64,000 nt of DNA from Henckelia pumila. Lineage: Eukaryota; Streptophyta; Magnoliopsida; Lamiales; Gesneriaceae. The notes below the pieces were generated by a model that saw only the letters and a list, made by a program, of their open reading frames with translations, did not search any database and had not been told where the DNA came from. Location: assembly GCF_033568475.1 (NCBI RefSeq), contig NW_027331831.1, positions 8,742,001-8,806,000 of the forward strand, in the 5' to 3' direction. The first letter of the stretch is position 1. Every line of letters begins with the position of its first letter. Made by a program: the position numbers and the translations under genes. Shown piece by piece: positions 12,375 through 23,565 of the stretch.

Positions 12375-12614
12375 TTTTTTTTTTTTTTTGGTGACGTGGA
12401 AACCCGCAGCCACTACCTTTTGGTGCGCTCTGGGTATACCTTCGGAATAACGCAATATCCTGCAAACTACGCTAGTCGGGTAAACCATACACACTGGGCA
12501 AACCCAGTGTGACAGGCTAGTTCAAGAAAGTGTTGGTAGGGGGAATCGAACTCCTGACCTCTGGCCAAGAGTTCACCTACTCCACCAACTTGAACACCTC
12601 ATTAAGTGCCAGTG
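12375..12614 (-). mobile_element. tRNA-derived SINE with target-site duplication
   Basis: Read on the minus strand, this starts near 12614, has a tRNA-like head with a B-box-like ggagttcgattccc and an upstream gttggtggagtaggt A-box-like stretch, a unique body, and ends in a poly-A tract (poly-T at 12375-12389 on the plus strand). The 10-bp target duplication tgctagattt lies at 12368-12377 and 12615-12624 (it partly merges with the tail). A truncated relative lies at about 62775-62932. Pol III transcription of the source element is family knowledge. Confidence 0.8.
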
Positions 12615-13213
12615 TGCTAGATTTATTGTATCTTATTCTTACGTACCGTATTAGTTTTCTTAATTGTGATATTTTAATTAAAAAAATATTATTTGTATAG
12701 CACCTTAAAGCTAAAATATCCAAGGACATTAAAAATATTTCAAATGTGAATTGACGTATAACTGCATGCATGATTCCAAATGATTTTTTTCTTGAATAAT
12801 CCAACGAGTTCCTTTCACCGCATGAAACCCGTATTTTTTAACCTAACATGGAGAAAGTGCAACCTTTTTTTTTATTTTTTTATTTTTCAATCCACGTTAT
12901 CTCGATGAGCATCTGATCACGTTCCATGCATGAACCAGAAATCAGTTATAATATTCAAGAAAACTGATGAATAAAACTTTAGTCTAAAATAATAATCATT
13001 TCAATAAATTTTCACATGTCATTGGGCCAAAATTTAAATTTTTTTTCTTATTAATGATCATTGGATTGTCTGTAAATTTTTTAAAAATTGTTGGGCTTTG
13101 GAGTGTTAAAGTGGAGTATAAAATATGGTTTATCAAACTATCTCAATAAAATAGCGAATCTTTATTTTCTATTCTTATGTCGCGATGGTTTTGTACATGC
13201 TGCTAACATGATA

Positions 13214-13320
13214 GTGCTTTGTGGGCAACGTGTACCCCATGATTGGTTCAAATCAGTAGGTCCCACGTGGGATCCACTGATTTGGACCAATCAAAACTGG
13301 CCACGCTACGCACAAGGCAC
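13214..13320. mobile_element. 107-bp TA-flanked foldback element
   Basis: Near-complete palindrome flanked by TA on each side (13212-13213 and 13321-13322). The inner arms, from attggttcaaatcagt to actgatttggaccaat, pair with few mismatches around the centre cccacgtggg (~13262-13271). The outer arms pair gtgctttgtg with cacaaggcac. It is likely a very small MITE. It also explains the misleading open frame across 13088-13483. Confidence 0.7.
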
Positions 13321-13322
13321 TA

Positions 13323-15192
13323 CCCTGTGGGTAGCATCGACAGTTCCTGTGGCGATATTCGGTACCCTCTTTTTATGGGTTGGATTTGGTCATGATGAGG
13401 TTTTGGCATCACATTTAACTATAAGTCGAAGCGCAAAAGTATTCTTGGAGTGCTTTAATTTAAAAAAATATTCGAGTTGGTAAAGTAGATGAATAATTAT
13501 CAATGATCATAAATTCGATTTTTTTTATTAAAATTTTCTTGAACGAGCCTAATATACATTATTTACCCAATATATATATATAGTTTACTTGGCGAGTTTG
13601 CTTAGCTATTAGCTTAACGCAATAATTTATCCAATTACGTATGAGAGAGCAGCGTATCTTTTAAAAATAATACTAATAATTAATCATGGAGTTCAACAAA
13701 ATAGGGATAATCACTTAGAAACAAATGTCGAGGAGAAATATGTTTTTTATTTTAATTTATGATCGGGGGGAGCTCACAACTATATAATTGGATTCGAATA
13801 TATTCATAGGAAAAAAAAAAAGAATTAGATATTCATATTCCAATCAAAATACATTGAATAATAAAATCAAATGAAATTTATACTATATATCTAAAATCTT
13901 TGAAATAATATAAAATGTTATACATATATATGAGTGATGGGTGTGTGTGTTATTATTATCTTCTTTCTTTCTTTTTTTATTTTTTTTATCTTATTTCTTT
14001 TTTTTAGCCGATTCTCATGATAAAATATAATTTTGTATTAATTTTTTGCAACGTAAAAATTGACGTACACATATAACTTTATAATTTTATTTTTTTTTTA
14101 ATCCGAGAACTATTCCAGTGGCCTAGGAGCTAGTTTTACGGGTCTCGAATATGAGAGCTACCCAATTGTTTGGACAAAGGTATCGCTGGACCAGTGGCTA
14201 TAACTGAGCTCATCTGATCATAGAAAATAATATTAAAAAATCTTTTGACTGAATATAATACATAAATAATAATAATAATAATAATCTGAAATTAAATGCG
14301 AATTTATTAAGACACGGCATCGGGTTGCTTTCCGAGAAGTAAGAAATAAGCGTGTAATTAATAAATGATCAGCTGTCCCATGAAAAGGAAAAAAGAGCAG
14401 TTTTAGCCACTTAGATAAGTCAAGACAATAACTAATTAAGTACACTTGCATGCCTGCATCACTTTCAATTTTCTCTATTTTTTAGGTCAAATTGATGTGT
14501 ACTTCTCAAAATAATTTTTAAAAATATCGAATCATAATACAAAATATAAATTTTATACATTTTTCTCATTAAAAATAACTTCTCCCTTACCACATACATA
14601 AGCTTTACATAAATTTATTAGTTATGCTACATGTACATATATACATGCATGGTTACACATGGTTATATTTTGTATTTGTAATTGTAATTACAAAATTATC
14701 TCGAATTTAGTAATGAAAATATCTCTTCATCAACATAATTTTTTAATTTCAAAGTTAAAGTACAATCGTGTATGTACATATATCATGCATGTTCCAAATT
14801 TAATTTTTGCAACATAAACACTCTGGTGAGATCATCTCACGAATTAATTTTGTAAAACAATTCTCCTCAACCTAACTAATGAAAATAAATATATATATTG
14901 TTTTTTATGTCAATAATAATATTATTTTTCACTACGAAAAATCTCCTACCCAACCTACAATTTGTGAAAATACGTATATTCTGACTTCTTCGAGATTGAA
15001 ATGATGAAGATCATCAAAGATCTCGTGATCTAATTTAATGACATTGATGGGGTTCTAATTGATTTAAGAATTCTTGTGTTAGAAATTAGAATAGTGAGTT
15101 GTTAATTAACTAGACAAAGATCACCACCCATCATTATATAAAGAGAATAATATATTCTTTTATTCTATATCTATATCTATACCTATTTAAAA
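13323..15192. other. AT-rich gene-free stretch
   Basis: No gene, RNA or clear element was seen. It contains short simple repeats, for instance (aat)n around 14266-14284. Stops are dense in all frames. Confidence 0.5.
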
Positions 15193-16565
15193 GTGTGAAT
15201 AAAAGGTCAAAATTTTACAATTCTAAAATACAACTTTATCTTTTTATTTACACTATAAGTAAAACCATATAAAAATATAAAGAGTTAAAAAAGTAAAAAC
15301 AACATTTTAGTTAGAGCATAAACGTAAATCAATATTTCTATTATATGTAACATCGATTATTATGATAAGGTAAAAATTGATAAAATGTGCATTATTAGAT
15401 AAGGATTCAGTTTTCAAAAAAATTGAAATACCAAAATATTTATTTTTTATTTTTTTATAGATAAAGTGAATATATTTTTTTCACAAATATTTTTAAAAAA
15501 ATTCCACAAAAATCTTAATTAAATATTATTCAGTTTGTTAAAAGAATGAAACATCAGCTTTGACATTTTATTCACACTATACCTTTTATTCACACTATGA
15601 GTAAAACCATATAAAAATATATATATAAAGGGTTATAAAAGTAAAAACAACATTTTAGTTCGGACATAAACGTAAATCAATATTTCTATTATATGTAAAA
15701 TTGATTATTATGATAAGGTCAAAATTGATAAAGTGTGTGTATATTAGATAAAGATTCAGTTTTCAAAAAAATTAAAATACCAAAATACTTTGTTTTAATT
15801 TTATTTTAGAAAAAGTTAATATATTTTTTCCACAAATATTTCTATATATATATATCTATTTCAAAGTGTGAATAAAAGGACAAAGTTTTACAATTGTGAA
15901 ATAACAACTTTATCCTTTTATTTACACTATAAGTAAAACCATATAAAAATATAAAGGGTTATAAAAGTAAAAACAACATTTTAGTTAGGGCATAAACATA
16001 AATCAATATTTTTATTATATGTAAAATCGATTATTATGATAAGGTCAAAATTGATAAAGTGTGTGCATATTAGATAAGGATTCATTTTTAAAAAAAAAAT
16101 GAAATACAAAATATTTTGTTTTTTATTTTCTTATAGATAAAGTGAATATATTTTTTCCACAAAAATTTTTAACAAAAATTCCACAAAAATCTTAATTAAA
16201 TACTATTCAGTTTGTTAAAAGACTGAAACATCAGCTTTGACCTTTTATTCACACTATGAATAAAATCATATAAAAAAATAAATATAAAGGGTTATAAAAG
16301 TAAAAACAACATTTTAGTTAGGGCATAAACGTAAATCAATATTTTTATTATATGTAAAATTGATTATTATGATAATGTCAAAATTGATAAAGTGTGTGCA
16401 TATTAGATAAGGATTCAGTTTTAAAAATAATTAAAATACCAAAATACTTTGTTTTTTATTTTTTTGTAGATAATGTGAATATATTTTTTTCACAGATATT
16501 TTTAAAAAAATTCCAAAAAAATCTTAATTAAATGTTATTCAGTTTGTTAAAAGACTGAAACATCA
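15193..16565. repeat. AT-rich tandem array, four ~325-348 bp copies
   Basis: The anchor aacattttagtt recurs at about 15301, 15649, 15974 and 16309. Long flanking segments are shared, including cataaacgtaaatcaatat, gattattatgataaggt and gataaggattcagtttt. Some unit edges carry an inverted pair: gtgtgaataaaaggtcaaa at 15193, its reverse form tttgacattttattcacac at 15559-15577, and a second pair at 15866 and 16236-16254. The array therefore looks like repeated or nested copies of a ~385-bp inverted-ended element rather than a classical satellite. No coding potential was seen. Confidence 0.8.
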
Positions 16566-16830
16566 TATACTTGATTTTAATTTTTTGCAAACTGAATAAA
16601 CATATTTTTTTTAAAAAAATAAATATTTTCATTTGTGTAAGGCCCTATTAAGGTAAATAATTATATCATGAATTCATATTTATATATAAAAAATATAAGA
16701 TTTGTAAAAGTTATTAATATATATTATATATATGTTAATTAAATTACACACTCATGTTGAAATAAATCAATTCAAGTAGAATTAAGTTTTAATCTAAAAT
16801 AATAAATAAAAAATACACCAACACACACAT

Positions 16831-16836
<6 letters not shown>
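16566..16836. other. AT-rich spacer before retrotransposon
   Basis: No gene or recognisable element. It is A/T-rich with short TA runs. Confidence 0.4.

Positions 16837-16876
<40 letters not shown>
16837..16876. repeat. (TA)n microsatellite at retrotransposon edge
   Basis: About 20 TA units directly abut the 5' LTR. Confidence 0.9.
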
Positions 16877-16880
<4 letters not shown>

Positions 16881-18556
16881 AGGCCCGAGATTATTTAATT
16901 TTAATCTGAGAATATATTTAATTTGAGAATTTTTGGAGTTTAGATTTAAATTCGAATATTCTTAAATTATTTAGGATTGAAATTGAATTAAAAAAAAAAG
17001 TATCAAGGGCTAGTTTGCAATTATTGAAAAGTTGAAGGGCTAAAGTGTAATTATGGCTTTTAGAGTGGGACACTTGTCTACTTATGCATATTCATGTGTA
17101 TTATCACCATTCTCATCAGAAAATACAGAGCAAGAACCGAGAGAAGAATAGAAAGGAAACTCAAGGCATTTCTTCATCTTAAATCTTTAATATCTTAAGT
17201 TCCGTCCGGCTGATTTCAATTTCGGGCATAGTTCTACGATCATCTCGTCAAGAGCTATGAATTGATATTGGTTTTGAAGGTCATCGAACTCGGGAATTCA
17301 GCGGCGAAACCGGAATAGAATAGCTCAAGCTAGATAAGATTTGAAGAGTTTTGAAACTAAGCTTTAAAGGTATAAGACAACCTTAGAACAAGGGCTTTGT
17401 ACATTCAAGAGACTTTTCTAGAATTCCCTTTCCAAAACCACATACTATGTGCTTATATGTGTTGTATTTGCACATTTACTTGCTTGTTTGACTTAGCTTA
17501 TTATTAGTTGGCTATTATTCTTATGCTTCTAGACTTTGATGCATTCATATTGAGCCAACAACCCTTTGAGATTTGAAATAGCAGATTCGCCAAAAGAATA
17601 CGGACGTTTGGATATATATCAAGGAACTTAGAAGATAGATTGACTCCAATTGTTAGAAACTTGATATAGTATGCCAAAGTCCGGGAAAAGAGCTCAACGC
17701 CACCCCGAAAGGGAGAGTAGGTGGGAGATTTGTTGTGTTCTTCTTCCCCGGGATCCCAAGAACCGATATAGAACTTGATAGCAGATTTTTAAATCATGCA
17801 TTGCATTAGATTGGTTAATGTTTGTTGAGATGTTTATATGAGTATTTCTTTAAACTCTATGATATACATGATATAGTTGTTTTATACTGGGATTCAATTC
17901 TCACCAGAGATATCCGGCTATTTCTATGTTTGTATGTGTGCATAAAAATAGATGGGGCGAGCACAGGACAAAGAAGGTTGTAAGAAGAAATAGGTGGAGT
18001 TAGATGTGGTGATCTCGGGTTTATGCAGTAGAGTTGATGTCAACTTTTGTATTTAGATCTTGTATATGTTTTGTTATAAACACTTGCACATAAAGACTTG
18101 TATGTTTGGCAAGAATAAGAACAATGTAAGATCTTGTGGGTTGTATGTCAAGTTCCATGTTTTGTTGCTTGATTAGCTCATGGATTTGCATGTTTTCTTT
18201 TAGATTTTGATGTTGAATTCATGTTATATATGTTAGACAATGTTTGAGGATCAAAATAGGGGCAAAACCTTTATTTTTCATCTGTTTAGAAGTGAAATCC
18301 GATGTCTAGGCGCGCCCGCCCAGCCCAGGAGGTGCGGCCGCGCCTAACCAAGGCACCTTGGGTGCCTTGGCCCGAGCCTTAGGCGCGCCCGCGCGTCAAG
18401 ACTAGTTAAAAAAAAATTTTGTTGATCTTTTGCAACGTGTTTTTGCATCGCCAAATTTAAGGTTTTTCGTCGCCAAATGTCCTGTATTACAGATTGTATT
18501 TTTCCAGTTATTAATCGCCCTATAAGATGAGATTAGCATCCGAGGTCCCCACAACA
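16877..18556 (+). repeat. 5' LTR of gypsy element
   Basis: Starts TGTAAGGCCCGAGATT and ends CCCCACAACA; 1680 bp. It is followed two bases later by the primer-binding site. It matches 23566-25239 along its whole length with scattered substitutions and small indels. It contains a GC-rich patch near 18310-18400 with repeated ggcgcgcccg-type strings. Confidence 0.95.
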
Positions 18557-18558
18557 GG

Positions 18559-18570
18559 TGGTATCAGAGC
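18559..18570 (+). other. Primer-binding site (initiator tRNA-Met)
   Basis: TGGTATCAGAGC, the standard complement to the 3' end of plant initiator tRNA-Met, lies two bases after the 5' LTR. Confidence 0.93.
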
Positions 18571-18874
18571 GTAAGTTCTGGACTGATTAGAGATAAGCGA
18601 GCGGGGTAGATCGAGTCCTCTTGATTGATTGATTTTGCTAGCATGATTTAATGTTTTAGATTAAATTGATCACATGATTATGTGTATTGATTTTATAAGC
18701 ATGCGTTACTGTTTTATCAAGTATGTATTATTTGATAATGAATTAGAACCAGTTTTGGATCAGAACTTGATCTCTAGAGAAGGCATGAAAATGCTAATCA
18801 GAGGGGGATTGAAACAGAATGGGTGAGTCTGATATATTGATACATTTGTGTGTTAATCCTTTTGAATATCAGAT

Positions 18875-20731
18875 ATGCCTCCTTGTCAAGCGCCGGTTAC
18901 TAGACAGACATTGGTCGTTCCTCCGCCAGAATAGGCAGATGTGCCACAGGCCGCAGAAGCTCCTAGACCAGAACAGGGCAGTACATCCAATGACCCAATG
19001 GATGTTACAGCAACACCTATGGAGACTTTACTGAAAAGGTTTCAATCCTTCAAGCCGCCTACTTTGAAAGGAACCGAGAACTCAGTTGAATGTGAAAGCT
19101 GGTTAGAGGATATGGAAATGTTGTTTGATTCCCTAGATTATGCAGATGACAGAAGAGTCAGATTGATTGGGCACCAACTACACGATGTTGCCAAGAGTTG
19201 GTGGATAACAACCAAGAGAGCTCTTGAAAATCGAGGTACGACTATCACTTGGAAAGTGTTTACAAAAGAATTTTATCAACGTTTCTTTCCAGTGTCGTAC
19301 AGAAAGGACAAGGGTGCAGAGTTTGCAAATCTGAAACAGGGGAATCTGAATATAGAAGAGTACGTTGCCAAGTTCTCTACATTGTTAAAGTTTGCTCCAC
19401 ATGTAGCCGGGAGTGAAGAGGCCAAAGTTGATCAGTTCATCAATGGACTGAATCCAGATGTCTTTACCCTTATGAACTCTGGGAGGCCGAATAACTTTGC
19501 TGATGCACTTGATAGGGCAAAAGGAGCGGAGACTGGTTTGATTAAACAGAGAGGAGCATCGTTTGTTGCACAGTATCAACGATAACCACAACCCCCAGCT
19601 CAATTTCAGCAATCATCTCCTAGATTTGAGGGAGTTAGCAGCAGCGGTGGTAAGAAAGAGTATCTGAAAGCAAAAGGAAAGCAGTTTAAGAAGTCAGGCA
19701 GTGGTTCATCCAGCTCTAGTGGGCCAAGACAGAGCAGTGCTGGACAGGGTTCAGGCTATACAGGAATGTATTGCAACAAATGTGGAGGAAGAAATCCTAG
19801 TGATCAGTGCAGAGGTGTGTTTGGGAGTTGTAACATATGCCATCAGCCAGGACATTTTGCCAAGGTATGTCCACAGCGTGGTTCAGTGAGGTCTCAAGGT
19901 GCGGGGTTATCACGATCAGTGGCTCAGCCTAAAAGGCAAGCATCTTCTGTTCACTCCTTTCAGCCACAGCCTCAGCAACAGAATAGAGCAGGAGGTAGCC
20001 AAGCAACGAATCAACCTCCAAGACAACAAGTTCGAGTCTTTGCCTTGACTGAAGAGCAGGCTCAGGCAGCATGTGACGACGTTATAGCAGGTAACTGTAC
20101 TCTCTGTGGTTATCTTGCTTATGTGTTAGTAGATACAAGTTCATCCCATACATTTATATCTGAACAATTTGCTACATTACATGCATTACCTGTTGAGTCA
20201 TTATCTGCTGTAGTATCTATATCTTCACCTTTGGGGAGCGGTATAGTATCAGTGAAATCTGTCAGAAATTTTATACTACAGTTTGAAGGTAATTTGATAG
20301 AAATAGACTGCATTGTGCTTGGGTTGTCAGACTTTGATTGCATTATTGGTATCGATATGTTAACCAAGTACAGTGCTACCGTAGACTATTTTCAGAAGGT
20401 TGTGAGATTCAGACCAGAAATGGCAGAAGAATGGAAGTTCTACGATAAAGGTTCAAGATCTCGAATACATTTGATATTCGTTCTATCTATGACTCGTTTA
20501 TTGCAGAAAGGGGCAGAGGGATTCCTTGTTTATGCAGTAGATGTGTTGAAAACTAGCCCAGAATTGGCAGATCTGCCAGTGGTTAGTGAGTTTGTTGATG
20601 TCTTTCCAAACGAAATTTCAGGATTACCACCAACTCGGGAGATAGACTTCAGTATTGAATTGATGCTAGGTACGTTACCGATTTCTAAAGCACCTTACAG
20701 AATGGCACCAATAGAATTGAAAGAATTAAAA
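18875..20731 (+). pseudogene. Gypsy gag and protease region, interrupted
   Basis: The gag frame opens at ATG 18875 and is cut by a TAG at 18932. Reading resumes through the retrotransposon gag domain (W-rich, e.g. VAKSWWITTKRAL, ~19180-19230) to a TAA at 19583. A further segment has two CCHC-type knuckles (CNKCGGRNPSDQC imperfect, CNICHQPGHFAKVC intact, ~19768-19870). The aspartic protease follows at ~20120: the motif reads VDTSSSHTFIS, with Ser in place of the usual Gly after Asp-Thr. A TAA at 20732 separates this from reverse transcriptase. Confidence 0.88.
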
Positions 20732-20734
20732 TAA

Positions 20735-23466
20735 CAACTTGAAGATCTCTTAGCAAAAGGGTACATTCGACCAAGCGTTTCACCCTGGGGCGCTCCGGTT
20801 CTGTTTGTACGAAAGAAAGATGGCTCAATGAGACTTTACATTGATTATCGGCAACTGAACAAGGCGACGATAAAGAATAAATATCCACTGCCTAGAATAG
20901 ATTATTTGTTTGACCAGTTGCAGGGTTCCTCAGTGTATTCCAAGATTGATTTACGATCCGGATATCATCAGTTGAGAGTTTGGGATGAAGATATATCGAA
21001 GACCGCATTCAAAACGAGGTATGGTCATTTTGAGTTCATTGTTATACCGTTTGGTCTGACGAATGCTCTAGCAGTATTTATGGGTCTTATGAATAGAGTA
21101 TTTCAGAAATATCTCGATGACTTTGTTATTATCTTTATTGACGATATTCTGATTTATTCTAAGAACATTTGTGATAATGCCGAGCATCTCAGAATTATTT
21201 TAAAGACCTTGAGAACAGAAAAGTTGTATGCCAAACTATCAAAGTGTGAATTCTGGTTGAAGAAAGTGGTCTTCCTTGGGCATATTATATCCGAAGATGG
21301 GATTTCTGTTGATCCTAGCAAGGTTGAAGCTGTTATCAGTTGGTCTAGACCGACATCTGCACCAGAGATACGGAGTTTTATGGGCTTAGCAGGTTATTAT
21401 CGCAGATTTATTAAAAATTTCTCCAGTATTGCCAAGCCTATTACTCAGTTGACTCAGAAGAATGCACCGTATGTCTGGACTGAAGCATGTGAAGCCAGTT
21501 TCATTGAGTTGAAGAAGAGATTGACGAGTGTACCAGTCTTGACTATTCCTTCAGGTACTGGTAATTTTACTGTATATTGTGATGCTTCTCACAGGGGATT
21601 AGGTTGTGTGCTTATGCAGCGAGGACATGTTATTGCTTATGCCTCAAGACAGCTAAAGCCACACGAGACCAGATATTCTATCCATGACTTGGAACTTGCA
21701 GCCATCGTATTTGCATTGAAGATATGGCGACATTACCTATACGGTGAGAAGTTTGAAATTTATTCAAATCATAAAAGTTTAAAATATCTATTTTCACAGT
21801 CTGAACTGAATATGAGGCAACGAAGATGGCTAGATTTATTGAAAAATTTTGACTGTGAGATCAAATATTATCCGGGAAAGTTCAATGCAGCTGCAGATGC
21901 CTTGAGTAGAAAGGTATGTGTCTTATCCTTATCTACGATAGGTATCACTAAATTGGTAGAAGATTGCTGTGTTTCTGGATTGGTATTTGAAACAGATATG
22001 AAGTTTATCAAAATTTGTGCACTTCAAGCTGAGCCAGAGTTGTTGGTTAGAATTAAATAAGCACAGAGAAATGATCAGAGTATTCAGAAGTCCGTTGACA
22101 TGGTCAGATCAGGGCATCAGTCTGAATACAAGGTTAGTGTAGATAGTGTTTTATATGTGAATAACAGACTTGTTGTTCCAGATATTTCAGATTTGAAGCA
22201 GCAGATATTGAAAGAGGCTCACTGCAGCAGATACAGTGTTCATCCTGGTGGCAGAAAAATGTACAATGATTTGAAAACTCAGTATTGGTGGAAACATATG
22301 AAATCTGATGTTACAGAGTTTGTATCTTGTTGTCTGAATTGTCAGCAGGTAAAGGCCGAAAGAAAGAAACCAGGTGGGTTATTGCATAGCTTACCTATTC
22401 CAGAAAGGAAGTGAGATCATATTTATATGGATTTCGTAACGAAGCTACCGCGTTCATCCAGAGGTTGTGATGCTGTGTGGGTAGTTATTGACAGATTGAC
22501 GAAATCAGCCTGTTTTAATCCGTACAGAATGACATACAGACACGATCAGATGGCAGATATGTATGTCAGAGAAGTGGTAAGATTACATGGGGTGCCTAAA
22601 TCTATCGTTTCATATCGAGACCCTAGATTTACATCGCACTTTTGGCACAGCTTGCAGCAAGCTCTTGGTACTCGATTGCACTTGAGTACTGCGTATCATC
22701 CTCGGACTGACGGACAGTCAGAGCGGACTATCCAGACACTCGAGGATATGCTTAGAGCTGTAGTGCTAGATTTTGGCACTAGTTGGCAAGATTCACTACC
22801 ACTTGTGGAATTCTCGTACAATAACAGCTACCAGACTAGTATCGAGATGGCTCCATTTGAAGCATTGTATGGAAAGAAGTGCAGATCTCCTCTTTATTGG
22901 GATGATATCTCAGAGACACCTGATATTGGGCCAGATATGATTCGAGAGATGAACGAGAAAATAAGACTGATTCAGAAAAGAATGAAGACAGCACAAGATC
23001 GACAAGCCAAGTATGCAAATGTTCGACGCATGCCTTTGTGTTTTGAACAGGGAGACCGATTGTTCTTGAAGATTTCTCCATTCAGAGGCACTGTCAGATT
23101 TGGCAAGTGAAGAAAGTTATCTCCAAGATTTATTGGTCCGTATGATATTCTCGAGAAGATAGGCAATCTTGCCTATAGACTTGCTCTTCCTCCAGCTCTT
23201 TCTGGAATACATGATGTCTTTCATGTTTCTATGCTGCGGAAGTATCAACCTGATATTTCTCATGTTCTCCAACCAGATGAAGCAGAATTAGATGAGACTC
23301 TGAGTTACTTTGAGAATCCGATACATATACTTGATCAGAAAGAGAAACAACTCAGAAACAAGACTATTCCTCTCGTGAAAGTTCAATGGAGTATACATGA
23401 GTTGAAGAAGCAACTTGGAAAGTCGAATCAGATATGAGACAACGCTTTCCAGAGCTATTTCACTGA
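20735..23466 (+). pseudogene. Gypsy RT, RNase H, integrase and chromodomain, interrupted
   Basis: Reverse transcriptase spans ~20735-21500 ([20 protein letters not shown], and the catalytic [10 protein letters not shown] at ~21136). RNase H spans ~21550-21910 ([13 protein letters not shown]). The integrase has the HHCC zinc finger at ~22220-22350 and the DDE core from ~22428 (DRLTKSACF, TDGQSERTIQTLE). The chromodomain-like tail lies at ~23330-23466. Stops sit at 22058, 22412 and 23108, with a frameshift near 23400. The RT catalytic Asp-Asp pair is intact. The stops make full-length product impossible. Confidence 0.9.
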
Positions 23467-23552
23467 TGTGAGTTCGTATTCCATATTTCTGTTATTTCCT
23501 TATCTTATATGCGTATAGACTGCATGCGATTTCGAGGACGAAATCATACCTT

Positions 23553-23564
23553 AGAGGGGGAGAA
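23553..23564 (+). other. Polypurine tract
   Basis: Run of purines (agagggggagaa) immediately before the 3' LTR start; it would prime plus-strand synthesis. Confidence 0.85.
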
Positions 23565-23565
23565 T

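Noticed and set aside
12540-12600. Possible tRNA gene on the minus strand
   Set aside because: Only A- and B-box-like parts are present, with no full cloverleaf; TSD and poly-A show a SINE.
13088-13483. 131-codon open frame with hydrophobic end
   Set aside because: It spans the foldback element at 13214-13320; the composition follows the palindrome and there is no domain or splice context.
15193-16565. CRISPR-like spaced repeats
   Set aside because: Units are ~335 bp, AT-rich and diverged, in a plant nuclear genome; not a CRISPR layout.
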